A stretch of 64,000 nt of DNA from Polytrichum commune (GCA_950295325.1 OX485806.1:39434001-39498000), one strand, 5' to 3'. Positions 37,201 to 48,746 are shown, counted from the first letter of the stretch. A program made the numbers and translations. Notes: a model not told the origin generated them from the letters alone.

Positions 37201-37651
37201 ACGTGGTAACTTCTAAGTTGGTGGCAGGTGAGGAGGAGGGAGTCAGGAGGACTTCAGAAACTATTGTAGTACCTAGTTAAATACGGCTGTTGACTGATCA
37301 TCGAAAGTTTTTGTTTTGCTTGTTTCTTTCTAGTTTTCCTACAGTGGTCATGCCGGCTGCAGACCGTGGGGATTGGTTGGGGAGAGAGTTTTGGTGTTCA
37401 GGTTAGTTGTAGTTGTAGTTGTAGTTGTTTTGTTGAGGTGCCAGAGGTGGTTTGGTGGGAATTTGCTGTGTTGGGCAGGTTCGGAGGATCGACCATCTGA
37501 GGTGGGTTTCGGAGGTTTGGATTCCGAGTGATTCACCCTCGTTGTTGTTGGTGATGTTGGTGATGTTGGTGATGTTGGAGGATTTGAGGTGTGAGTAGCT
37601 GTTGTTGGGAGTTTCTTCATTCTCGAGGAATTTGAAAGTTAGGGAGATTCT

Positions 37652-37683
<32 letters not shown>

Positions 37684-37699
37684 TTTGTGTGGGGGTGGC

Positions 37700-38230
37700 T
37701 ACTGTTGCACCGAATTTAGAAATGGGGGTTGTTTTTAGATGGTGCGGAGTAAACTTTGAGGTCGGGTTGAAGTTGGAGTGAACTTGGAGGTTACTGCCTC
37801 TGAAGACGGTTGCGCTAGAAAAGTGTCGCATTTGGTTGGTTGGTTGGGTTATTGGTTGAGCTCGAGAATCTTGGTGAATCCTCGACTTGTGATGGAGGTG
37901 CTAATAACCTTTTCGGTTTTGTGATGAGTTTCGGAGTGCGTGGGTTTTGGTTTTTGGTTTTTGGTTTCTCGCTTAATTTAGGAAAGGGGCGCATTTTTGG
38001 GTGGTCGCAGTGAACTTTGAGTCGCCTAAGTTAGCTGTTGGGGCAAACTCAAGAATCTTGATGAATCCTTTTGTGATTGATTGTGGTGTTGTAACCATTC
38101 GTTTTGGTGATGATTTTCGGAGTGCGTGGTTTTGGTTTTGATTTTGGTTTACGGTTTCTCTCTTAATTTGGACAAAAAACCGGTGCATTTTTTGTGGTCG
38201 CGTTGAACTTTGAGACTCCCGAGTTAGCCG
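37700..38230. repeat. ~188-bp tandem pair with a third divergent copy
   Basis: GAATCTTGRTGAATCCT at 37865 and 38053, and TTTCGGAGTGCGTGG plus TGAACTTTGAG in each unit. A more divergent copy starts near 37,707. It is GT-rich, lies in the AMT2 upstream region, and has no convincing coding frame. Confidence 0.7.
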
Positions 38231-38939
38231 CAGACTAGAAAGTTGCGAGGCTAGAAACTTGTCGCCTCGTCTGGTTGCGCTGGAAAATTGCGAAGGTTTT
38301 GTCGACGTCGCTGTGAATGGGAGGAGAGGATTGTCTGTCGAAGTGCAGATAATAAGTATATTAGACTAATCTTCTCTGACCAAATTAAGCATTTTCTGGG
38401 TTGAATCTCCCATCAAGTTTTCGCCTGTGGGAGACTAAATTTGGAATCTGGGTTGAACCTTTTTTGCGCCAGTGTTACGGGGGCACATTTCAGTTAAAGT
38501 TTCCTTCACTTGAATTAGTTGCAGTGCCATCTGGCGAACTAAAATTATTAAGTTGGGTAGTCACTGAAGTTTCTTGAATGCGTTATTCATTCATTAGAGG
38601 TTAATGCATCATGCTTTCAGTCAGTGCCTCTCTTTCACCCGAGTGTCAGTGGCAGGCCTCGTAATTTTTGGAAGTTTTGAAATCCTGTTTCTCGGCACCA
38701 GATTCTTCTGGTTAGGGTAGAGATCGGAGAAATCATCATCATCATCATCACCACGATAGTTTTCGGGTCAAAAACTACTATCTTCGCACCTGAATCAACC
38801 TTGGTACGTTGTTGGATTTACAACCCAAAAGTCCCAGATTAACTTTAAAAAATTTCCAATCTTGATCTTTGCAGCTGCAACCGAGCGTGATTGTGATCCA
38901 TAAAGATGGAGAATCTCGTTGTTTCCTCTTGATGTTCTC

Positions 38940-41118
38940 AGAGTCCGGGTTGCGATCTTGATGAGTTTGGAGTTACTTGCGGTTTGTGAAAGTCAGACAT
39001 CCAGGAAGTCCTTTTGTAATAAAGTTGGGCTTGAATTTGGAATCTACGAAGTCTAGCCTGAGAAATTATGGAATGTAGACAAATTTCCGGGGAATCGGTG
39101 AAGATAGATGGAGTCTACCATGTGATTCTTGTTCTGAAATTTGACGGATTTCCAATATATATGCAATGTTTTGAGTGACTTATCTTGAGTTGGGTTGTAA
39201 ATTACTTTGTGAAAGTCAGACAGACATAATCCAGGAACTTGATCAATTCTTTATATAAATTTTGGGCTTCAAAATTGGAAACGAAATGGAGGCTAACTGA
39301 GAAACCGAATGATGGATGTAGACACACTTTTTCCTCGGGGATCTCGTCAATGCAGAGGGGCTTTAGAATTTGTTGTTGATGATTTTTGCAGAAAATTTCG
39401 GGTCAACGTTGTTGCGTCGTTGCTATTGTTGTCGTTGTCGGTTGTGGGTTGTTTGCGAAAAGTCAGAAATCCAGGAAGAATGAAGTCTATGTACAGATTT
39501 GGTGTTCTTCGGAAACTGGAACCGAATTAGAGCCTGAATGAGAAGCCCAAATTACGTAGACACAACTTGTTTCCCGGGCATCTCGTCAATACAGAGGGGT
39601 TAAGTTTCGGCAATGAATTCTGACGCCGTAATCGATTTATTGTTGAGATTTGCATAGAGTCTGACACGACCATTTCTCCCTGGGCATTTCGTCAATGCCG
39701 AGGGTTTAAGTTCCGGAAAGAGTTCTGACGCCGTTTTGTTGTTGTTGTTGTAGTGGTGGTGGTTGATGATTTTTCGTTGTAAAAGTCAGAAATACAGGGA
39801 GACGAAGTCTTATGTACAAATTTGGGCTCCACATGTATGAAACTGACACTGGAACCAAATTAGAGCCATCATTCGAAACCGAATGATGTACTAGACACAA
39901 AACTTGTCAGGAATGCAGACTAGGGGGTTAACAATGTTGTTTGATTGTTGCTGTTGTTGTGAGGTTGATGTTTGTTTGTAAGAGTCAGAGAATCCAGGAA
40001 GACGAAGTCCTATGTAAAACGTTTGGGCCTATGTATGTAATATGAAACTGAAATCGATTTAGAGCCTGAATTTGAAACCAAATGACACAACTTGTCATGA
40101 ATGTAGACTCGGGGGTTAACATTCGGAAGAAATTCTGGAGCCGTTGTTGTTGTTGTTGTTGGTTGATGGGTAATGATTTTTTTGTAAACTCAGAAAACCA
40201 GGAAGACAGTCCTGTGTACAAATTCGGGCTACATGTGACATGAAACCGGAACCAAATTAGAGCCATCACTCGAAACCGAAGAATCCACTAACACACCTCT
40301 TCTTGAATGGGTCAAGTTTCCAAAGTAATTCTGACATTAAGCAATCGAAAACATTAAGAATTTCTGTTGTTGTTGTTGTTATTGTTGTTGTTGTGGTGGT
40401 GGTGGTGGTTGATGGTTGATGGTTGATGATTGTTTGTAAACGGAAGTCCTGTGTATAAACGGAAGTTCAGATTCGAGCAATTCTGACACCAGAAGTATGC
40501 TGTTGATGTTCTAACTTCTTGTGCAGAATTATAACTCCTTCGGGATAAGACCAATTGTTGTTAATGGTTGATGAACTCTGACGCCATTTGTTGTTGTTGT
40601 AGTTGATAGTTGATAGTTGATAGTTGATGAATTTTTGTAAAAGTCAGAAATCCAGGAAGGCAAGTCCTGTGTAGCAATTCGAGCTGCACACATGAATGAA
40701 ACTGGAACCGAATGAGAGCCATCACTTGAAACCGAAGAATCCACTACCCTCACACCTTTGTCATGAATGGGTCAAGTATCGAAAGCAAATCCGATACCAG
40801 AAGTACCCTCTTGTTGTTGTTGTTGTTGTGGTGGTGGTGGTGCTGCTGCTGCTGCTGCTTAATGGTTGATGGTTGATGATTATTTTTGGAAAAGTCAGAA
40901 ATCCAGGAACGCGAAGTCCTGTGTTCAAATTCGAGCTGCACATATGAACGAAACCGGAACCGAATTAAAGCCATCACTTGAAACCGAATAGAATCCACTT
41001 TGTCATGAATGGGTGAAGTTTCCAAAGCAATTCTGACACCATAACTAACTCCTCTTGTTGTTGTTGCTGAATTTGCGCAGAATTCCTCCTTCAAAACAAG
41101 ATAAGATCAGACCAAATC
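38940..41118. repeat. Degenerate 200-320-bp tandem array just upstream of the AMT2 start
   Basis: The marker AGTCAGAAATCCAGGAAG and variants recurs at 38991, 39214, 39461, 39784, 39983, 40188, 40642 and 40893, with a partial unit near 40436. Each unit also holds AAACCGAATGATGTA-like, GGAACCGAATTAGAGCC and TGTCATGAATGGGTCAAG motifs and a (GTT)n run. The array ends about 30 nt before the AMT2 ATG, so part or all is probably in the AMT2 leader or a leader intron. Poly-His/Asn/Gln frames on the - strand are products of the (GTT)n runs. Confidence 0.8.
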
Positions 41119-41146
41119 CTTCTTGCTACAAGCAGCAGCAGCAACA

Positions 41147-41791
41147 ATGGCGGAAGCCACACCACCGGGATTGGTACCCATCGCCTACCAGAACGGGGGC
41201 GACCCAGTCCCAGACTGGCTGAACAAGGGAGACAACGCATGGCAAATGACCGCGGCAACGCTGGTGGGAATGCAATCAGTCCCGGGGCTCGTAATCCTCT
41301 ACGGAAGCATCGTGAAGAAGAAGTGGGCAGTGAACTCCGCCTTCATGGCATTCTACGCCTTCGCAGCAGTCCTCATAGTGTGGGTACTCTGCGCATACAA
41401 GATGTCGTTTGGTGAAAAACTGCTCCCAATGTGGGGGAAAGCCTCCACCGTCTTGGGATACTTAACCCTGCAATCCAGAGCCGAGCTTCCCGCCACTGCT
41501 ACCTCCAGTGTACTCATGATTCAGCCATTCTACCCCATGGCCACCATGGTGTACTTTCAGTTCGTGTTTGCCGCCATTACCCTAATTTTGCTGGCGGGGT
41601 CGGTTCTTGGACGGATGAACATCTTGGCGTGGATGATGTTTGTGCCGTTGTGGCTAATTTGTTCTTACACCGTGGGAGCTTTTAGTATCTGGGGCGGAGG
41701 GTTTCTGTTTCAGTGGGGGGTTATTGATTATTCCGGGGGTTATGTCATCCACTTGTCTTCCGGAGTTGCAGGGTTCACCTCCGCTTATTGG
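41147..41791 (+). CDS. AMT2: AMT2 coding exon 1 (residues 1-215)
   Basis: Encodes the N-terminus through about the fifth membrane helix and ends after AYW at the donor GGTAAGTAAG (phase 0). The open frame runs on 75 nt into the intron before a stop, so the exon end is set by the splice site and by homology resuming with VGPRL in exon 2. It carries Asp194 and His202 of the conduction path. Confidence 0.95.
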
Positions 41792-44700
41792 GTAAGTAAG
41801 CCTAACCACATCATTCTTGAGAAGTTTTTGGATGTAATTTCTATAATTGGCGTGATAAATGTGTGAATGAGAGTTCTGGACATGGCGGATTTGTTTGTGT
41901 GCAAACTTGGTTTGCTACAACAATTCTATGCTGACGATGATTTCATTTTCGCCAGGTAAGAAATGCTGAGCTCTAATCTCGAAGACTATGTTGAGAAATT
42001 TGGATGCAGTTCTGTAGTTGCGTGATGAATGTGTGAATGAGAGTTCAGGTCATGGCAAATTTGTTTGTGTGTACACTTGAGTTGCTGCAACAATTTCTTG
42101 CTGCTGATTTCTTCTTCGCCAGCTAAGAAATCCTGAGCTCTCATCTTGAAGACTATGTCGAGAAATCTGGATGCCATTGCTATAATGTACGTGATGAATG
42201 GAATGTATCATTGGGAATTTGAAACATGGCAGATTTGTTTGTGTGCAAAGTCGGCTTGCTGCAACAAATTCTTGTTGACGATGATTTCATCAGCTAAAAA
42301 ATCCTGAGCTTTCATAAAGGCTATGTTAAGAAATTTCCATGCAATTGCTGCGTGATGAATGTATGAATGAGAGTTCGGGACATGGCAGATTAGTTTGTGT
42401 GCAAATATGCGAGTTGCGACGATTTCTTGTTGACGATATCTTCTTCGCCAGCTAAGAAATCCTGAGCTCTCATCTTGAAGACTGTCGAGAAATTTGGATG
42501 CAATTGCTATAATTTGCGTGATGAATGGAATGTGTCAATGAAAATGCGAGACATGGCAGATTTGTTTGTGTGCAAACTTGCGAGTTACGACGATTTCTTG
42601 CTGACGATTTCTTCTTCGCCTGTTAAGAAATACTAAGCTCTCATCAAGGATTTGTTAAGAAATATAATGCAATTGCTGCGTGATAAATGTGTCAAGATTT
42701 CGGGAAATGGAAGATTTGTTTGTGTGTAAACTTGCGAGCTGCGACGATTTCTTGCTGACGATGATTTCTTCTCCAGCTAAGAAAACTTGAGCTCTTATCT
42801 TGAAGATCATGCTAAAGAATTTGGATGCAATTGCTGCGTGAATGTGTCAAGGATTCAGGATATGGCAGATCTGTGTGTGCGCAGAGTTGCGTGCTGACCA
42901 TGATTTCTTCGCCAGCTAATCCTGCCCTTTCTTGATGGTTTGGCATGAATCTTTTGTGATTGAGTTTCTTCGCCGAATTATGATGCATGTTTGTGGAAAT
43001 TAAGCTGACTGCAGCAGAAAGGCATGAATCTTGGTGTCAATTAATCCTGCTTGAGAGGTTGTTGATGGTAATGATCGCCCTCTCTTGATGATGCTTTGGC
43101 ATGAATTAATCTTGGTGGTAATAAACCAGTCAATTAATCAGTCCTGACGATGTATCTATGTGAGTTTTGAAATTGGCAGGTTGGGCCGAGGTTGACGAAG
43201 GACCGGGAGCGGTTTCCTCCGAACAACGTGCTGTTGATGTTGGCGGGCGCGGGATTGCTGTGGCTGGGATGGGCGGGATTCAACGGAGGAGACCCGTACG
43301 CGGCCAACGTCGACTCATCGATCGCCGTCATCAACACCAACGTTTGCGCGGCCACGAGTTTGCTCGTGTGGACACTCATGGATGTGTTGGTGTTCGGTAA
43401 ACCCTCCGTCATCGGTGCCGTTCAGGGTATGATCACCGGCCTTGTGGTCATCACCCCCGCCGCAGGTAATCAATCATCACATCATTCACTTCACCATTAA
43501 GGTAGAAGGTCTTAAATGGTTACTTTTTCCGACTAGCCGGTCCACTTCTCCTAAGATATGAAATACGCGATTAGTAAGAGATGGTTGGCAAATCCAAATC
43601 AAGACCGTACCAGCCACTTTCCTCATAATTTTTTGAGCTTCTCATGAATATCACATTCGATATAAAGTGAAGATTCTCGTGCTGATCAAGTGGTTATATA
43701 GGTCCCCATTATATGTGGACCGTTGAATTTAGAATGGTTATCATATTTTGAGCACGCAGTCTAATCTCTTTTAAACACATGACGCCTTTTCGGTATCCGT
43801 TCTTAAGCCATACCAAACCACATACCACTCAAATGTAATGTGCCCTGATAAGAAACGTGATCGACTAAGGGTTGTCTACCTTACAGTTGAGAGATTTCTT
43901 ATGATTCTTCAAAGCCGTGTGTCTACCTCGGAGACTTTTTGCAAATCGACGTTTCTTTGTTCAGGAGGTGCAAGTTTAACGCGAAGATTGCCAGAAAGGG
44001 TGAGTTGAACCCACATTTGGCGCCAGAAACGAGATTGAGTGGCAGTATACACACACTTGCTGCCATCAATCCCTTTTTCATGGGCTGCGCGAACCTAGCG
44101 CTGGGGTTTTCAGTTTGCAGTGATGGATGGTTGTACTAAATTTGTGGCCGACCAAATGTCAAAGTTTGAGAAACTTGCTCCCAGGATCCTGACCAAATTT
44201 GAAGCGGTGTTGGGTTACGCAAAACAACGCGCTACCTGGGATTTTGGGCTTAGAGCGATTGATCATGGTTGCACAAAGCTTTGTGACCGATTGTTGACAA
44301 AGAAGTATGTTGTCGGGATTGCACTAAGATTCTTATAAACTTCAGCTCACGCGTTGGGGGTTGTAGCAGGAAGGGTGCATAGATGGGCATGCATCAGCCA
44401 TTGTTGTGATTGATTTGAGTTGTAGAATTGATAGTTGTACCGAAACACCGAATGATCCTGTTGATGAAGTTTTTTTTGGGTTGTCGGGATCATTGCACCC
44501 AAAAAAATATTCCGACCGAAAACTTAAGCTCATGTGAACTTGGGTTTCGGCAGGAAAGGTGTATTGAACCCCATTGTTAATTGATTTGTGGAATTAGAAT
44601 TTACCCAAAGACCGATGATCATGTTGACGAAGAAGTTTGTCGTCATGATTGCACCAAAATCAATTTTCTGACCAAAAACTGAAGCTCATGTGTTGGGGGT

Positions 44701-45736
44701 TTTGAAGCATAAATTAACCTCATTGTGAATTGAGTTATGGAATTGGCAGTTGCATTTAAAGACCGATGCTCATGTTGACGAAGTTTTAGTCAGGATCATC
44801 GCATCCAAATTAATATCCTGACTGAAAACTTGAGCTTATCTTAACTTGGGTTTCCGGGAATGGTGGAGGGATCATGAGCACGCACCTCAATATGTCATAG
44901 TTGAGTTGTGCAATTGATATATAGTTGTACCAAGAAATTGGGGTTATGGGACTTGCATCAGCCTCATTGTTCGAAGTTGAATTACAAGTGGAATTGAAAG
45001 TTTTCTACTGAATAAAGACTAACATATACCATCACATTGACAGCGAAGATCTAAGTTTGTTGTCATCAGGATTGCACCAAGATGACTAATTCTTCTGACC
45101 ATAATTACTCGTAACAAGCTCATGATGATTATTAGTCTGACTCAACAAAAACTTTTGTGGTGGGGATATATTTTTTATTTTGTTTTTGTTTTTTGTTTTG
45201 CAGGTGTGGTGCAGGGATGGGCGGCACTTGTAATGGGCATCTGCTCAGGGAGCATCCCATGGTTCACGATGATGGTAATTCACAAGCGATGGTCACTTCT
45301 CCAGAAAGTCGATGATACATTGGGCGTCTTTCACACACACGCGGTCGCCGGCTTCTTGGGTGGATCCCTGACGGGCCTATTCGCGGAGCCTCACCTGTGC
45401 AACTACTTCTTGGGAGTCCTAAACGAGCGAGGAGGCTTCTACGGGGGCAACGGAGGGTCGCAGTTCGGGAAGCAATTGGTGGGCGCCAGCTTCATCATCG
45501 GCTGGAACGTGGTCGTCACCAGCCTCATCCTCAACGTCATCCGGCTCGTCGTCCCGTTGCGCATGTCGGAGGAGCACCTGCTCATCGGTGACGACGCTGT
45601 GCACGGCGAAGAAGCTTACGCGCTCTGGGGCGATGGCGAGAAATATGATATCACCAAACACGGCGTCTCGGATTACGATGACACCAACCATGGTCTCGGC
45701 ACCGGTGGCACCCGGGGGCCCACCGTTACACTTTGA
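41147..45736 (+). CDS. AMT2: AMT2-type high-affinity ammonium transporter, complete, 3 exons
   Basis: Plasma-membrane ammonium transporter of the AMT/MEP/Rh family, MEP-like AMT2 branch. Joining 41147-41791, 43180-43465 and 45204-45736 gives 1,464 nt, 487 residues and a TGA stop, the usual AMT2 length. The start ATG has a good context (AACAATGG); no other in-frame ATG lies just upstream. Visible family landmarks are the hydrophobic segments of an 11-helix channel, DYSGGYVIH with conserved Asp194 and the first pore His202, the second pore His356 in VFHTHAVAG, and the C-terminal [13 protein letters not shown]. Thr461 in that tail aligns with the allosteric phosphorylation threonine known in AMT1 proteins (by analogy only). 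Introns are GT-AG, phases 0 and 1. Exons are GC-rich against AT-rich introns. The gene is convergent with a purine permease 3 kb downstream. Assignment to AMT2 is by recalled family sequence, with high confidence. Confidence 0.96.
41792..43179 (+). repeat. AMT2 intron 1, filled by a ~165-bp tandem array
   Basis: From about 41,792 to 42,920 the intron is made of six to seven degenerate tandem units. The marker CGTGATRAAT recurs at 41851, 42021, 42190, 42351, 42517, 42679 and (shortened) 42837, giving spacings of 170, 169, 161, 166, 162 and 158 bp. Each unit also holds ATGGCAGATTTGTTTGTGTG and a GAGCTCTCATCTTGAAGA-like stretch. The first unit begins at the real 5' splice site. The second keeps an intact CAG/GTAAG at 41,956, and later units mostly read AGCTAAG instead. 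The last 250 bp of the intron show no clear unit. Confidence 0.85.
43180..43465 (+). CDS. AMT2: AMT2 coding exon 2 (residues 216-310 plus 1 nt)
   Basis: Begins after the acceptor TTGGCAG with [16 protein letters not shown], the conserved cytoplasmic loop and next helix of AMT2 proteins. It ends in [13 protein letters not shown]-type sequence at GCAG/GTAATC, one base into a Gly codon (phase 1). Confidence 0.94.
43466..45203 (+). repeat. AMT2 intron 2, with a dispersed repeat and a ~160-bp tandem array
   Basis: The 5' third (43,505-43,855) is a dispersed repeat in antisense. From about 44,280 to 45,120 the intron consists of degenerate tandem units marked by TGTTGACGAAGAAGTTTGT-like sequence at 44292, 44459, 44622 and 44773 (spacings 167, 163, 151) and a weaker copy at 45036. 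The units also contain GGATTGCACCAAAAT and AGCTCATGTG. Several units carry acceptor-like GGCAGGAAAGGTG. Open frames here are not conserved between units, so I do not call them coding. Confidence 0.75.
43505..43855 (-). mobile_element. Dispersed ~350-400-bp repeat inside AMT2 intron 2
   Basis: Related in antisense to 26,060-26,470 and 31,170-31,740, with weaker copies at 24,780-25,160, 46,600-47,020 and 59,750-60,110. Shared landmarks read in the other orientation include GAATCTTCACTTTGATAAT, TGAGGAAAGTGGC, GATTTGGATTTGCTAACC and TAGACACCTATGTTTGAG. No coding capacity or clear terminal repeat was seen, so it is probably a non-autonomous element of unknown class. Confidence 0.55.
45204..45736 (+). 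CDS. AMT2: AMT2 coding exon 3 (residues 311-487)
   Basis: Begins after a T-rich tract and the acceptor TTTTGCAG, completing the split Gly codon and continuing [11 protein letters not shown]. It contains pore His356, the last three helices and a 60-residue cytoplasmic tail. The tail ends in an Asp/Gly/Thr-rich stretch ([18 protein letters not shown]) that is more variable among AMT2 proteins. Confidence 0.95.
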
Positions 45737-46530
45737 GCAACATTCCATCTGCACAAGATCATTGCACAAGAATCTCGCCACAATGGCTTTAGCGTTTAGG
45801 GTTTTAAAGGTGATGCCTGAATCACACTAGAAAGGGTGATGGGTTTAACAGTGATGCTTGAATCTCACTAGAAAGGGTGATAGGTTGAAGAGTGATGCCT
45901 GAATCTCGCAAGAAAGGGTTTAGGGGTTTAAGGGTGATGTCTTGAGAAAAGCAAGCAAGCAATCTCTCCGGCGCCAGCAGCAGCAACAGCAGCAGGTGTT
46001 CGTGGATCCACTGAAACGTCGGAGATGCGATGCGATACGATGCAATGCGATGCAATGCCATACCATCAGAAATTCAAAAGGGCGAAGACGCTCCGTGAGT
46101 TCTCTTGTCTGTGAAGGTAAACTTGGGCTGTCGCTCTGTGAATGCATGCAGAGGATCAATTCCTGAGGCAAAGATGATGCAAATGGGGGTGTCTCCGCAA
46201 GTAAGTTAGGGTAAGGAATTGCAAGAATGAATCAGAAGAACTAGCTGAGTAGACAGGATCTGGGGAGATTGAAAATGGATGGGTAGTTGGTTAGTTGGTT
46301 AGTTCTCGACACGTGTCAGAAAGGTTATATGTAGGAAGGAAGAAAGCTGCAAACAGGATTGCAAGTTGCGGCGGTGTACTAATAAGGTAGAATCGTGCTG
46401 AAAACTCGCAAAATAAAAGAAAAAAAGTCTGACCGGTTTGAGTTTGCAAAAGATTCATGAGTGGCGATGTAGGAGGATAGGCTTTCCGTTGCCGAATTTG
46501 TTCAATAAAGCACTGAACATTGTGGAAGCA
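45737..46530 (+). other. Probable AMT2 3' untranslated region
   Basis: A canonical AATAAA at 46504-46509 is the first convincing poly(A) signal downstream of the stop, so the mRNA probably ends within about 30 nt after it. At 45,806-45,950 a ~47-bp unit with GTGATGCCTGAATCTCRC and AGAAAGGGT is repeated three times. A CAG-rich run follows at 45,975-45,995. No gene is seen in either frame. The end point is inferred. Confidence 0.55.
46504..46509 (+). terminator. Poly(A) signal AATAAA, probably AMT2
   Basis: Consensus hexamer in TTCAATAAAGCACTG, about 770 nt after the AMT2 stop codon. Cleavage would be expected 10-30 nt downstream. No transcript evidence is available. Confidence 0.5.
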
Positions 46531-46599
46531 ACCTGGTCCAAATGATGGTGATGATGTTGATGATGTATTTGCACTTCACAAATATAAGAAGTTATGCAG

Positions 46600-47020
46600 G
46601 TGTTAAGTGGTTAGTTTTTCTTGTTCCCCATCTTCTATTGATTTGGATTTTAGGTCTTGAAATTTGTGTTGCATTACTAAGCAAATTGTAAGATGAAGCA
46701 TCCACAAAAATTGGATTGAAAATCGAACTTCACTTAATGCTAATTATAATTATCAGAAGTGCATCTGTGTTGATTCCTTGAATAAATTCATAGGTCCCCT
46801 CAATTGTGTTGACTGTTGATTGTGAAGTAGTTAGTAAAATTTGACATTATAGTCCAATTTGTCTCTATTAAGTACGTGTCTTTAAGGTGGATGTTCTTAG
46901 ATTTACACTTAAACCACACATGAGATTGGACTTAAGTGTTCAAAATTTGCTAACCATTCTAAGCTCAATAGTCAACATAATTGGTGGGGATGTTTTGGGC
47001 CTTCTTATGACACTGTTAGT
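46600..47020. repeat. Dispersed-repeat fragments between the two genes
   Basis: GTTAAGTGGTTAGTTTTTC at 46,600 and TTCAAAATTTGCTAACCATTC with AAGCTCAATAGTCAACATAA at about 46,938-46,985 match the dispersed family. The rest of 46,530-48,746 holds no convincing gene. Confidence 0.4.
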
Positions 47021-47841
47021 GGACTTTCATAATTCATAATATTTTGAGATTAGCTCCAAATCTCTCTAAGATTGATGTTACTGCTGGTTAACATTAAAAT
47101 GCAAATTTTGAGAAATGGATGCTTGCACTGCAATTTGGGAGATAGTTTCTCTATATTTTGAGGTACCTTTCTGCAATTGTATAATAAAGCTTTGATTGAA
47201 CAGTCTCCTTGAAACCCGACTACAAATGGCTGGGTTGAGGTGATATTGGGATCACAAATGTTCATGAACTTGACCTCAAAATCCATCACTTGAAGTTGCA
47301 ACAATTTTTCAATGTTTGTGAGTGTGAGCTCAATTCTTTTTGTGACATGCCAGGCATTTTGTGCGATCTTACTCTTAATCAATTATGTGCCACTTCTAGC
47401 ACTTTGAGAGTTTGGGAACAATATTCTCAAACGTGGTTTGGCATACAATGGGATCTGCCTTCGTAGACGTCTTTAGGATCATAAATTCTGAGAACTACTT
47501 TAAAATTTTCGTAGAGCTGGATTATAGTGTTGGTTACGTGGGTCACTGTGTCACTATTAGGACTCAAACAGACTGGTTTGAAGCCATACGTATTTGGGAA
47601 CTCTGTACTCCAAAGTGAAACACAAACATTTCAGTGTGATTAAAACTGCGTTAATTGCGTAATCATTTGAATTTTTTTCCACAGTCCCACGTAGGTTCAA
47701 AGAATCTTTTCTGTACTCTACTGACCAGATTAAATATAAAGTCAGTGAAAGATAGTTTTTTCCTGACTCACTTCTGAGTTACATTTTCAATAGATTATTC
47801 ACACTAACTTTTGGCCATAGGGACTCCTAAAAAGCAAAGTG

Positions 47842-47925
47842 TTGTGGCCGCCAGGAATTGAACCCAAAACGATCATATTTTGGAGTGAAGGTTAACAATC
47901 TGGCAATTACTGCGGCACATCAAGG
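47842..47925 (-). other. Weak tRNA-like relic
   Basis: The - strand has B-box-like GGGTTCAATTCCTGGCGGCC preceded by TGCCGCAGTAATTG, loosely A-box-like, at about the tRNA spacing. The anticodon and acceptor stems do not pair, so this is not a functional tRNA. It may be a tRNA-derived SINE head or chance. Confidence 0.2.
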
Positions 47926-48079
47926 TGAAGAAACTTGTCTGTATAGCCTCATTGGTATAAAGTACACGAAAGAGTGCAACGAATTCTGCAAAATTCACTT
48001 TACTAAACTTGATCGAATTGCACTTACAATTCCTGCTCTGATGAGTATAAGGGATTCACATTCATTTTCCTTTTAAGTA

Positions 48080-48560
48080 TAGCAAGCAAAGAGCTGTGGG
48101 TTTGCTATGAATCGCTACCAAGAATCTGCATCCTGCGGGGGTCGAGGTTTCAATTGCTGTGTCCTAGTTCAACTTCGCAAGGTACTTAATTTTGGGGACT
48201 CGGGTCGCTAACTTCACAAAACTTCATTCTGTTAACAATGTAAGCACAAAAAGCTGTGATATTGACATGACTGTTGCAGAAATGCATTTTCTAAGATTAA
48301 AAAGAAAAGCCTTCCAATGCATGAAGCAATGAAAACCATGAAATTACAAGTGCTTCAATCTCACAATTGCAGGTTTCTATTAACTTCACAAAAAACATCT
48401 TCATAGTGAAATGTTGGACCTTTAATGAACATTCGAGGTCTCTTCTGACATCAAAAGTAAAATAATAAGCCCCTTGCTGTTAACAAGGCAAGCAAAAAGC
48501 TGGAAAGTCAAGATGAGCATTTCCATAAAATTTGCATTGAAGATTTTCGGCTCCTTGATA
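48080..48560. repeat. Degenerate tandem repeat downstream of the permease
   Basis: GCAAGCAAARAGCTG-like motifs at about 48,082, 48,245 and 48,488 mark units of roughly 160-240 bp that also share GTTAACAAKG. They lie in the permease 3' flank or UTR. No clean AATAAA was seen on the - strand here. Confidence 0.45.
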
Positions 48561-48746
48561 GACAGGGTGTGCAAAAAGGAAGACTTCCTAGCATGCGCAC
48601 AGAATGCTTCAAGTTTCCAAGAGTGCAATGTACATGAGGAGTCCATTAAAGAGATACAATGTGAAAATCAACACATTTTAATGCATAAGAAAAGGGAATG
48701 GAAGTAATCGACTCTAGGCGAATCTGTAGCTGCAGATCGGCAGAAA

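Noticed and set aside
37348-37831. 90- and 142-codon - strand frames with Thr/Asn/His runs
   Set aside because: Produced by (GTT)n and (GTGATGTTG)n repeats in the AMT2 upstream region; low-complexity and overlapping in two frames.
39706-41094. Several - strand frames with poly-Gln, poly-His and poly-Asn
   Set aside because: Artefacts of (GTT)n tracts in the tandem array; the frames break at each unit.
45419-45781. 120-codon - strand frame
   Set aside because: Antisense shadow of GC-rich AMT2 exon 3.
47842-47925. Functional tRNA gene
   Set aside because: B-box-like sequence only; acceptor and anticodon stems do not pair.
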